NCBI GenBank assembly: GCA_014155875.1
Contig: JACEFZ010006307.1
Location: 7,501 to 71,500 of the forward strand
Reading direction: 5' to 3'
Origin: Cepaea nemoralis
Taxonomy: Eukaryota > Mollusca > Gastropoda > Stylommatophora > Helicidae
Length of the DNA: 64,000 nt
Shown: piece after piece, positions 61,001-64,000 of the stretch
How the letters are laid out: every line of letters starts with the position of its first letter
Numbering within the stretch: position 1 is the stretch's first letter
Notes under the pieces: generated by a model
Database searches by the model: none
The model's input: only the letters and a program-made list of their open reading frames with translations
What the model was told of the DNA's origin: nothing
Made by a program: the position numbers and the translations under genes

Positions 61001-62325
61001 GTTGCCTCCTTGTAGTTTTTATTTAGGGTTTCTCCATACTCTTCCCAGTCTTTTTGTTTTTCCCTCTTTACTATTCTACTCACATGTCTTCTCGCTATTC
61101 TGTATTCTCTGTAATCACATTCCTGTTTGCTCTTCAACCACTTTTTATATTTTCCTTTTTTTCTTTTACCGCTTTCTTTACTTCTGCGTTCCACCAACTT
61201 GTTATTTTCTTTATCTGTTATTGAATATAATATTTAAATTGATGCCAAAATAGTTACTGAATAAACACAGCTGCGACCGATTTGATAGCAGACTGTGTCG
61301 CACTAGGTTTTAACGTGTTGATATGGGAGCTGGTCATTTCAGAAATCAATGGCAAACTACTTCTTCTTCTTCTTTCGTTCGTCTGAAATATGTTTATAAC
61401 TGCAATGTTGTCTCTCGTATGAATCCAACAGTCCCCTTAGCTCACTCAGCAGTCCATAGAGTCCATCCTCCACTGTTGTCTCTCTAGGCCAGAAGGCTCG
61501 CCTGGACATGTTTTAGCCTGGGCAGTCCTGGAGTATGTGCTCTGCTGTCTGCGACGCCAAACCACATGTGCACATGGCTGAGTCACCAATCTTGAAAAAT
61601 TTGTATACATGTGGTTGCGTAATCCATTGTGTCATGTTCCGAGGCGCAGAAGAATGACCTGTTCCGGTCTGTCCACAACGCGGCAGTCGTCTTGAGCAAG
61701 GCCCGGTGGCCCTCTGACTGATCCGGGCAAACTACTGACTGTAATCTTGCCAGGACATCAACAACAACAGTGCTGGTATTGACAGTGATGAGCTGTAAAC
61801 TAGGATATGCAAAGAAAACAAAAATTGCCATTGCTTTCTGAATGGCCGAATCTCATAACATCAAAATCAATGCAAGACATTCTGCTTCCAAATCAACTGC
61901 AGCTGATTTCAAACTCTTGACACTGTGTGTAGGGAATTGTGAAACTGCCTTGACTAACCTCTAAGCCACAGATTGAACATGATCTCTAAATGTTCCAAAA
62001 TAGTTACTAACTATAATCTCTAAATGTGCCAAATTAAACTTGATATCTAACCGATCACCAGCTCCATGGCGAAGGGGTTACAGACGGTTCATAATCCTGC
62101 ATACCCACGTTCGAAACACAGCTGTGTTGGTTTTTTATTAATGGTATGGGTGCCGGTCGTTCAGAAAGCAATGGCAAACTACTGAACATAAACTTGCCCA
62201 GGAATCACAAACAGCCAAAATGCCGGGGTTGATTGCTGTGTCCTGTAAAGGACATGCAACTAACTAACTAACCTCATCGTCCATTTCAGACACACACTGT
62301 ATGGAGACAGTGCAAAACCACTTTG
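39926..62325 (+). CDS. FAM228: FAM228-family gene (8 exons, ~284 residues)
   Basis: Exons proposed at 39,926-40,048, 41,014-41,157, 43,540-43,617, 44,947-45,144, 48,362-48,430, 51,576-51,695, 57,323-57,408 and 62,290-62,325. All have AG/GT borders, and the first six are whole-codon exons. The joined protein has the FAM228 core: DYLAHKQFTDLRKKELLHKR in exon 4, then LNKR joined to GVVFLNNYD in exon 5, LLDPL in exon 6 and CMTGHRYTNSDLK, which matches the family's conserved C-(E/M)TG-x-Y block. Family function is not established; there is no enzymatic motif, signal peptide or membrane segment. Length is within the range of vertebrate FAM228A and FAM228B. Exons total 0.85 kb in 22.4 kb, and introns carry numerous transposons. 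The first and last exons are the least certain. Confidence 0.75.
40199..40440 (+). mobile_element. SINE family 1 copy
   Basis: A box GGTAGCGTAGTGGCTAGAC and a B-box-like GTCATGGGTTAATC, then the family body: TTGACCTAGGCTCCCGG, TACCAAGAATGTCTTGGGAA, ATTGGTCTATAAAAATATAG and AATATGCCTTTAAG. Confidence 0.75.
41014..41157 (+). CDS. FAM228: FAM228-like exon 2
   Basis: 48 codons between TATATTCCAG and GTGAGT. Reads RRQNHAKKKDPRTL, then QDWLNESTIKELQ. The DWL phrase matches the N-terminal part of family members. Phase 0 at both ends. Confidence 0.7.
41640..42196 (-). pseudogene. hAT transposase C-terminal region (GTF2IRD2/ZBED-like), 3' part
   Basis: The minus frame 42,185-41,784 reads QLERDNTEHFSTQEGQKPS, later IIQLQSDDELKVMYNNLPLL and EFYKRYTSNDEFPTLKRCAL, then KCASAFGITY. 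Degraded text follows (RLTNANLEKHM). The pattern is that of domesticated-type hAT proteins related to ZBED and GTF2I-repeat transposases. The frame is cut at 42,197 by the piggyBac element. Frameshifts after HCKE show it is dead. Confidence 0.7.
42201..43302 (+). mobile_element. piggyBac element, internally deleted
   Basis: Flanked by TTAA at 42,197-42,200 and 43,303-43,306. Terminal inverted repeats CCCTACCAGACC and GGTCTGGTAGGG. TTAA targeting is diagnostic of piggyBac. Only the C-terminal third of the transposase remains, so the element is non-autonomous. A sub-terminal CCGCTGTACC/CCGCTGAACC repeat is visible. Confidence 0.93.
42410..43135 (+). pseudogene. piggyBac transposase C-terminal remnant
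   Basis: The frame 42,410-42,715 reads VTCLVWQDRKPITFISNYHD, then KDYNKYMGGCDKNDQM, which retains the two acidic residues of the third catalytic cluster. A frameshift right after DQM moves the protein into other frames (HYRWPRR, then 42,725-43,135). The last part carries the cysteine-rich DNA-binding domain: CVVCMEKHSRY, NIWCSLCKKYLCVKQGSSCW and WHTQVEYWR. N-terminal and first catalytic residues are absent. Confidence 0.85.
43307..43450 (-). pseudogene. hAT fragment, other side of piggyBac insertion
   Basis: Removing the piggyBac element joins minus-strand ...AAGCTAAA with TTAAGGCTGTGG, giving KLRLWKVQLERDN, a continuous hAT phrase. This supports the reading that piggyBac landed at a TTAA inside an older hAT copy. 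The remainder is degraded. Confidence 0.6.
43540..43617 (+). CDS. FAM228: FAM228-like exon 3
   Basis: 26 codons between TTTTTCAG and GTAGGC. Contains LYTTFMETERTFVK, the short helix that precedes the conserved core. Too short to appear as an isolated long ORF. Phase 0 at both ends. Confidence 0.75.
44947..45144 (+). CDS. FAM228: FAM228-like exon 4 (conserved core)
   Basis: 66 codons between AAATGCAG and GTAGGT. Reads KLEDYLAHKQFTDLRKKELL, then HKRWSAEVYEPIRKKLLD, ending FLEHLNKR. This is the most recognisable part of the family. Confidence 0.85.
45180..45245 (-). mobile_element. SINE family 1 head
   Basis: Minus strand GACAGTGGCATAGTGGTTAG resembles an A box, with spacing as in other family 1 heads. 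A family 1 body of the + orientation lies nearby (45,655-45,815). Confidence 0.45.
45296..45560 (+). repeat. Dispersed repeat R, copy 2
   Basis: TTGCACTGTTTCGTAAAAC, GGCTTTCCCTAGCCTTTGAC, GGTTTGTGTCTCTCTTCATC and GGGAGGTCCTATTAGTAG match copies at 35,876 and 52,225. Confidence 0.7.
45845..45970 (-). mobile_element. LINE RT-tail fragment
   Basis: The minus strand reads ANKKLSIAEKE, then KCYIEPIVLYACETWTS. It is equivalent to ILTNKKISIETRKRV and KCYIEPVLLYG at 49,058-49,372, so it is the same LINE family. 46,115-47,000 has no supported feature. Confidence 0.6.
47020..47100 (-). mobile_element. SINE family 1 head
   Basis: Minus strand GCGCTGGCATAATGGTTAGG (A box) and AAGGGTTCAATCCCTCC (B box) at tRNA-like spacing. 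Confidence 0.55.
47140..47276 (-). mobile_element. LINE C-terminal fragment, left part
   Basis: Same sequence family as 36,240-36,360 (GATGTTATTTTCCCACTT, GTTGTCTACTTCTTGCT, AGTATGGTTTTTATAAG). It is split here by the insertion at 47,277 and resumes at 48,189. Confidence 0.65.
47277..47870 (+). mobile_element. Unclassified dispersed retroposon, copy 2, with 13-bp TSD
   Basis: Flanked by the direct repeat ATGGTTTTTATAA at 47,264-47,276 and 47,871-47,883. The left copy belongs to the interrupted LINE text, so it is a true target duplication. The unit is 594 bp, collinear with 37,105-37,785. There is no coding sequence, no terminal inverted repeat and no poly(A). A 13-bp duplication points to insertion by LINE machinery. 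GGTTCCAACTTC is a weak B-box match. Confidence 0.85.
47884..48188 (+). mobile_element. LINE C-terminal tail with GAA-rich 3' end
   Basis: Plus-strand translation in shifting frames gives GTLNRGRPKESQTE, then EMNNMGRA, IAKDRTACYELRACSP and GNKEQQTKKK, the usual RTE-like LINE ending. A long GAA/AGG-rich tract follows to 48,188. A second copy of TTTATAAGAGT at 48,191 may be the far side of this insertion. Confidence 0.6.
48189..48350 (-). mobile_element. LINE C-terminal fragment, right part
   Basis: Continues the family of 36,360-36,440: TTTATAAGAGTGTCATGTCT, CAAAATATTTCTCG and CATTTCTCTTTTCATGTCC. It lies just before FAM228-like exon 5. Confidence 0.6.
48362..48430 (+). CDS. FAM228: FAM228-like exon 5
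   Basis: 23 codons between GTTTGTTCAG and GTAAAT. Reads GVVFLNNYDHEECCQEP, then VNSLAK, continuing the core directly after NKR. Phase 0. Confidence 0.8.
48700..49330 (-). mobile_element. LINE RT-tail fragment
   Basis: Minus frames 49,058-49,372 (QVNLYSYLGTVITAD, ILTNKKISIETRKRV, YIEPVLLYGYKAWT) and 48,756-48,983 (RRRQTKFVGHVMRRNDLENL, TGKIERKKPRSKYL) are the post-RT domain and C-terminus of one LINE with a frame break between them. Confidence 0.8.
49505..49785 (-). mobile_element. LINE RT palm fragment
   Basis: The minus strand reads FIEYTKAFDKVRHVNMIRML and EDLQIDGKDLRLVKNIYWKQ, then a stop and KRGVRQGCVMTPNLFSLY. These are RT motifs upstream of the fragment at 48,700. About 170 unrelated bases (49,336-49,504) separate the two. 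Confidence 0.75.
49885..50140 (+). mobile_element. SINE family 1, near-complete copy
   Basis: A box GTGATGCAGTGGCTCGCATG and B box TGTTCAGATCCC, then TTCCATTGACCTGGGCTGCC, AGGTTGGCCCAATCTAAAAT, TGAGTGCTAGATGGTCC and ACTCAATATACACGAGG. A good reference for the family. Confidence 0.75.
50565..50800 (-). mobile_element. SINE family 2 copy
   Basis: Reverse complement of the family: AATCCTTTACAAGACATTGC, TTCTTGGCAAGTTTACATTC, CATTGCTTTCTGAACAACC and GGGATTGCGAATTGTGTTCG. Confidence 0.75.
50845..51095 (-). mobile_element. SINE family 2 copy (diverged)
   Basis: TATCCTTTACAGGACATCG, TTTCTTGGCAAGATTACG and TGATTCGAACCACTGC in reverse orientation, with a different head. Family 1 body text lies just beyond (51,230-51,440). 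Confidence 0.65.
51576..51695 (+). CDS. FAM228: FAM228-like exon 6
   Basis: 40 codons between CACATTTCAG and GTTAAG. Reads VKTKTLLDPLHTQSRQQSEE and EKAILFCMTGHRYTNSDLKQ, with the DPL and C-TG-Y family motifs. Phase 0. Confidence 0.82.
51842..52093 (-). mobile_element. LINE C-terminal zinc-finger fragment
   Basis: The minus frame reads CEATRTARAVKKRLDRK, then CPHCQRTFRAKIGLISHLRT. This is the CX2C...HX3H finger that ends many LINE polyproteins. Same family as 34,770-34,920. Confidence 0.65.
52225..52480 (+). repeat. Dispersed repeat R, copy 3
   Basis: TTGCACTGTTTCATCATGCC, TTTACTTTCCCTGCCTTTGA, TTTGTGTATCTCTTTATC and TATGGGAGACCCTGCCTG match copies 1 and 2. Confidence 0.7.
52975..53149 (+). 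mobile_element. Older LINE RT fragment, left of nested LINE
   Basis: Reads CEITIEGKVLNQADTVKYL, then SDGRYMTEIKSRIGQAKVAF and QKMKSILCNKLLN, a standard RT-tail block. It is interrupted at 53,163 by the complete LINE and resumes at 57,154. Confidence 0.8.
53150..53162. other. Target-site duplication, left
   Basis: TAAGTTACTGAAT, repeated exactly at 57,141-57,153 on the other side of the LINE. Confidence 0.92.
53935..54730 (+). pseudogene. LINE endonuclease domain (frameshifted)
   Basis: Frame 53,935-54,453: VIDAELNRLNIDIAGLQETR (catalytic E), then NNYTFFWKGRGQAEKRQHG, AYAPT and YMLGDFNAQCG (D and N). After a one-base shift near 54,425 the frame starting 54,371 continues KVTWKHPRSGHWHQLDFIIT and SADCDTDHSLVV (D and H). 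These are the standard apurinic-type endonuclease motifs, all present, so only the shift disables the domain. Confidence 0.9.
54731..57051 (+). pseudogene. LINE linker, reverse transcriptase and zinc finger (several frameshifts)
   Basis: Pieces in order: linker to 55,072; 55,134-55,898 (SGKAPGKDGIPIEVI, YRGISLLCIVGKVF, IAFIDLTKAFDLVSR); 55,855-56,673 (GVKQGCVLAPTLF, FADDAAI, HFTYLGSEVNSK, MRCLRRILGIKWQ); 56,692-57,051 (zinc finger CTYCGQTF...SHTRHRHGS). Breaks lie near 55,050, 55,820, 56,420 and 56,630. Relative to 27,849-28,961, about seven residues are also missing before QDFKDSN. Non-functional. Confidence 0.9.
57154..57235 (+). mobile_element. Older LINE RT fragment, right of nested LINE
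   Basis: After the duplication the text continues as YYIEPVLLYGRES in one frame, which is what follows KSILCNK-type blocks in LINE RT tails. This confirms that the 4-kb LINE split an older copy. Confidence 0.7.
57323..57408 (+). CDS. FAM228: FAM228-like exon 7
   Basis: 86 bases between TAATTTCAG and GTAGAA. In phase 0 it reads VRLPALSAGSRSSEMPYYSI, then EHLPTNKN plus two bases. The RLP...SR...LPT spacing resembles the segment after the C-TG-Y block in relatives. It lies just beyond the complete LINE, which occupies intron 6. Confidence 0.65.
57450..57778 (+). repeat. GAA/GAG-rich low-complexity tract
   Basis: An almost continuous AAGAAGAGG-type purine tract. Long frames on both strands (Glu/Lys-rich, or Ser/Phe/Leu-rich) are compositional artefacts. 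57,780-58,130 shows no feature. Confidence 0.9.
58140..58345 (+). mobile_element. SINE-like copy (tRNA-like head)
   Basis: GTGGCTTTGAGCTATGACAT, then TGGGTTCGAATCCAG, a perfect B box about 45 bases on, then a non-tRNA body ending near GGTTTAGTAATAAT. Possibly a third SINE family. 58,346-58,965 has no confident feature. Confidence 0.5.
58980..59147 (+). mobile_element. 168-bp 5'-truncated LINE with 11-bp TSD
   Basis: Reads PRGRPRRWWRDNIHTDLQAL, then GISDWQEKVNQRDEWRWTVS, AAKNLNGSER and a stop, then (GAA)n. AGTAACATCGT flanks it at 58,969-58,979 and 59,148-59,158. A clean example of target-primed insertion of only the last 50 codons. Confidence 0.88.
59159..59242 (+). repeat. ~37-bp tandem repeat, left of RTE insertion
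   Basis: Units of the form ATCTCCAAATGTGCCAGAAT followed by AGTTACTGAACACA. The array resumes at 61,217-61,260, and related units occur at 61,975-62,040. Confidence 0.7.
59243..61216 (-). mobile_element. RTE-like LINE, 5'-truncated, with ~10-bp TSD
   Basis: GTTATTGAAT flanks the element at 59,233-59,242 and 61,217-61,226. On the minus strand the ORF runs almost to the 3' end, which is a short (GATGA)n tail, typical of RTE elements. Length is 1,974 bp. The endonuclease half is missing. Confidence 0.88.
59257..61197 (-). CDS. RTE-like reverse transcriptase, 646-codon open frame
   Basis: Longest intact LINE frame in the window. Motifs: LNKSPGQDEIPNELIKAA, WGNAIIIPIWKNKGSKRDC, YRGISLLSHTGKIF, GFRKNKGCTDAIFALRQL, LAFVDQEKAFDRVDR (first catalytic Asp), SGVRQGCVLSPLLF, LLFADDQALI (catalytic Asp pair) and FKYLGSIISSNG. 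The tail reads RKQQVKWFGHASRLP and RGRGRPRKRWTEGI. It ends in the short 3' tail. The N-terminus is artificial: upstream, KITSWWNAEVKKAVKEKK lies in another frame, so one frameshift plus 5' truncation removed the endonuclease. The copy looks young because RT is unbroken, but it cannot be autonomous. Confidence 0.9.
   Translation of the reverse strand: MVERRSKESGKRKKGKYKKWLKSKQECDYREYRIARRHVSRIVKREKQKDWEEYGETLNKNYKEATRNFYKKISAMRTRGEPFDPTEIINSENGEPISEQKQILIRWKQYFEQLLNIPSDVTGIQETYTDVTEELEPDILKEEIIEAIRLAPLNKSPGQDEIPNELIKAAREVGTAWLHRLFNHVWVEQQTPRDWGNAIIIPIWKNKGSKRDCTQYRGISLLSHTGKIFCKILEKRLRTTLEPQLSETQLGFRKNKGCTDAIFALRQLIEKSIEFNETLYLAFVDQEKAFDRVDRNKLWEILKQYGVSTHLTNLCRSLYNNSECIVRATGEHSEPFTIRSGVRQGCVLSPLLFITYIDNICKETSQAETARIPHDENTEEEPSANLTIRELLFADDQALIAKSEAELQDHMNSLNEMCREHNMKISTSKTEVMTITKEEQTATIHLNEHPLKQVKSFKYLGSIISSNGRSEDEIENRCNKANQLIGQMAPILKNKHVSITTKKALYNTIFLPTLCYQCQTWTMTEKEKRKITTTEMRFLRRILNVSRRDKIRNEEIRTKVGVKAALDFIRKQQVKWFGHASRLPVNSMPQQAMMYRPDGNRGRGRPRKRWTEGITESMGMSIYEAHNRALSRSLYFTSTPQGTRGT
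61265..61361 (+). mobile_element. SINE family 2 copy, left half
   Basis: AACACAGCTGCGACCGATTT, then TTTCAGAAATCAATGGCAAA and CTACT. Interrupted by a LINE tail. The other half is at 61,726-61,790 (GGCAAACTACTGACTGTAAT, CTTGCCAGGA). Confidence 0.65.
61362..61725 (-). mobile_element. LINE 3' tail inserted in a SINE, 11-bp TSD
   Basis: GGCAAACTACT is repeated at 61,351-61,361 and 61,726-61,736. On the minus strand the insert encodes VYKFFKIGDSAMCTCGLASQ and TAEHILQDCP, the cysteine/histidine C-terminus of a Jockey/CR1-like LINE. A GAAGAAG tail lies at the 61,362 end. Confidence 0.8.
61830..61965 (-). mobile_element. SINE family 2 fragment
   Basis: TTGCCATTGCTTTCTGAATG, then CATTCTGCTTCCAAATC, in reverse orientation. 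Confidence 0.55.
62055..62280 (+). mobile_element. SINE family 2, well-preserved copy
   Basis: CTCCATGGCGAAGGGGTTAC, CCCACGTTCGAAACACAGC, GGTGCCGGTCGTTCAGAAAG and TGTAAAGGACATGCAACTAA. It ends about 10 bp before the acceptor of candidate FAM228-like exon 8. Confidence 0.8.
62290..62325 (+). CDS. FAM228: FAM228-like exon 8, candidate C-terminus
   Basis: After acceptor CATTTCAG, the phase carried from exon 7 gives R, then HTLYGDSAKPL and a TGA stop at 62,323-62,325. A later GTATGA could be a chance donor; other frames across it are also open. Low certainty without transcript data. Confidence 0.4.
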
Positions 62326-62734
62326 ACTTTAGAATTTGGGCTGCTGAAGGTTATGATGCAAAGGTATGAAGTGAGTTTATGTTTATGACAAAGGTATGAA
62401 TTTAGTTTATGTTGCAATGTGTCAACTGAATGTGAATTGTGTGAATTCTAATCGGATACATTGTTAAAGTATGAATACAATTAGTGGAACTGGGGTAAAG
62501 CCATGGAAATGTAAACAATATAACATAACACAAAGTAATGCAGCTTCACAGAACACAGTTACTGAAAACATAGAACGTTGACGCAACTAGCGTTCATCAG
62601 AAAACAAAGAAATGCACAAAACACAACACATAAACACTACAGTAACCACCTTAAGGCTTAAGAACAGGATGAGAAGAATGGACATTTTAAAAATGAGAAC
62701 AATGAAAAGAAAATGACAAAAATGGGCTACATAT

Positions 62735-62863
62735 CTCAGAATCCCAGGCTGTGATAGAGTGTGCTTTGCCTGCTGAGCTGGTGGTCATGTACTCAAATCC
62801 CCATCAAGATAGAGATTTTAATTACAGAAAAGATTTGTCTTGGGGTCGCAGATCAACCAGACC
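62735..62863 (+). mobile_element. SINE family 1 copy, left half
   Basis: Head with GCTGAGCTGGTGGTCATGTA and CTCAAATCCCC, then CTTGGGGTCGCAGATCAACC and AGACC. Split by piggyBac at TTAA. The right half (63,400-63,500) begins ATGGATACCAGGAAGTG, as in intact copies. Confidence 0.65.
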
Positions 62864-62867
62864 TTAA

Positions 62868-63395
62868 CCCTACCAGACCCGCTGTACCAATTTTCGGAAA
62901 TTTCAGAATCTGCCGCTATACCGCTGTCCCTAATTTTCGGCATTTTGCCTATTTCATGATAAATATGTGTCACAAACTAAAAATAACCAACCAATCGTGG
63001 TCAAAACTCATGTTTAAGCCATTGCAAATGTCTTCCCCATAGGTTTGAATTGACTTTGTGTGAATTAATGCGAACAATTTATGAAAATTCACAATGAAAC
63101 GAGCGTTTAATGAACCAAGCACTTCAACAAGAAAGCGAAGTAGGTGTAGGCTTTTCACAGTCCAACGGGTGATAGATACTTTGGTTTATTCAGACTGGAT
63201 TGGCACACAAAGGTGGAATATCAGCGTTAGATGAAAGGAGACCTATTTTCTACAATGTCTCCAAGTTACATCTTATTCTAACCACTTGTTTGCATGTAAC
63301 TAACATTTATCTACACCATGTTGGTTTTTTCTCTTTAATGCTCAGAAGCCCAGGTATAGGGGACAGTTAGGGTTAGGGCTTCAGGTCTGGTAGGG
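62868..63395 (+). mobile_element. piggyBac-derived MITE
   Basis: TTAA at 62,864-62,867 and 63,396-63,399. Same inverted termini (CCCTACCAGACC / GGTCTGGTAGGG) and same sub-terminal sequence as 42,201. The interior fuses the transposase N-terminus (MKRAFNEPSTSTRKRSR, from about 63,094) to its last residues (DWIGTQRWNISVR). An internal-deletion derivative of 528 bp. Confidence 0.92.
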
Positions 63396-63769
63396 TTAAA
63401 TGGATACCAGGAAGTGTTCTATTAAGTAATTACTGACATGGTATTGATCACATTATCCATTAACAGACTCAGTGCCAAACAAAAAGTTGCTTTGGATCTA
63501 ACATGGCACACAATCACATGAACAAGTAGTGTAATGTAAATTTCCGTTCACTGAACATTGAAATTGTGGAAGATACCGCGAAACAAAACAAATAACACGA
63601 TGACCCTAGTATGGCGATATATTATACTTCTGACCAAATGGGAGGTCAGATTTGGTGATAACCGTCGGCACTGAATCGGTTAAGTGCTGATTGGTTCTAT
63701 GACTTTGCTGAAAGGAACAGAGCATTCACTTTTAAACTTCTTGTGCAGTTATGGTTTCTTCTTCTTCTT

Positions 63770-63905
63770 CTTCTGCTGCGTTCATCCGGAGTTTTTTTGT
63801 GTGGACATGATTGCGTTGTGCCTGTTTACAGCAGAGCTGCGTTCTTGCGCCATTAGGCCAACACATCCGACTTCTGCTGGCATTTGTTGACTGGGTTAAC
63901 CTTCC
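63770..63905 (+). repeat. Dispersed repeat R, partial copy 4
   Basis: ATTGCGTTGTGCCTGTTTAC, ACACATCCGACTTCTGC and GGTTAACCTTCCCGGGG resemble the start of repeat R. 63,906-64,000 shows nothing further. Confidence 0.45.
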
Positions 63906-64000
63906 CGGGGAGTTATGGTTTATCTTGTGCCAAGTTTATTCACACGCAAATTTACTGTGGGGTGGGTTTAGTTTGTGATGAGTTCTATCTTGTGCTGAGT

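Overview
The window is animal nuclear DNA, very probably from a marine invertebrate and most likely a mollusc or other lophotrochozoan. The evidence is GT-AG introns, many non-LTR retrotransposons of the endonuclease/reverse-transcriptase type common in such genomes, tRNA-headed SINEs, piggyBac and hAT transposons, and long microsatellites. The taxon is an inference. There are no bacterial operons, no rRNA genes and no functional tRNA genes.

Regions. 1-5,600 is satellite-rich (TG, GA and CATT arrays, minisatellites). 6,630-7,915 is an LTR-like block. 8,253-10,232 is a 46-bp minisatellite of about 43 copies, followed by a 22-bp array and tetranucleotide arrays. 11,662-13,170 is the 5' half of a LINE. 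13,218-19,416 holds three copies of a 2.2-kb non-coding unit; the second and third form a nearly perfect 1.7-kb-arm palindrome. 20,724-25,223 is the main coding sequence: one 1,499-codon Gag-Pol frame of a Ty3/gypsy-class retrotransposon in which integrase lies before reverse transcriptase (Gmr1-like order), followed by a polypurine tract and a 1.96-kb 3' LTR (25,288-27,250). No matching 5' LTR is present. 27,251-39,500 is a mosaic of LINE pieces, SINEs, two hAT MITEs with 8-bp target duplications, an unclassified retroposon and a hairpin MITE.

The one credible host gene is a FAM228-family gene on the + strand, about 39,926-62,325. It is reconstructed from eight exons, seven of which join cleanly. 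Its 22 kb of introns are filled with nested insertions: piggyBac inside hAT, an unclassified 0.6-kb retroposon inside a LINE fragment, a complete 4-kb LINE inside another LINE, a 2-kb RTE-like LINE inside a short tandem repeat, and a second piggyBac derivative inside a SINE. Many of these are bounded by target-site duplications that can be read directly.

The strongest candidates for something unusual are the integrase-first gypsy element with a SCAN-like Gag and an in-frame reverse-transcriptase deletion, the 3.4-kb palindrome with its third direct copy, and the dispersed retroposon at 37,105 and 47,277. All assignments come from reading the sequence without database searches.
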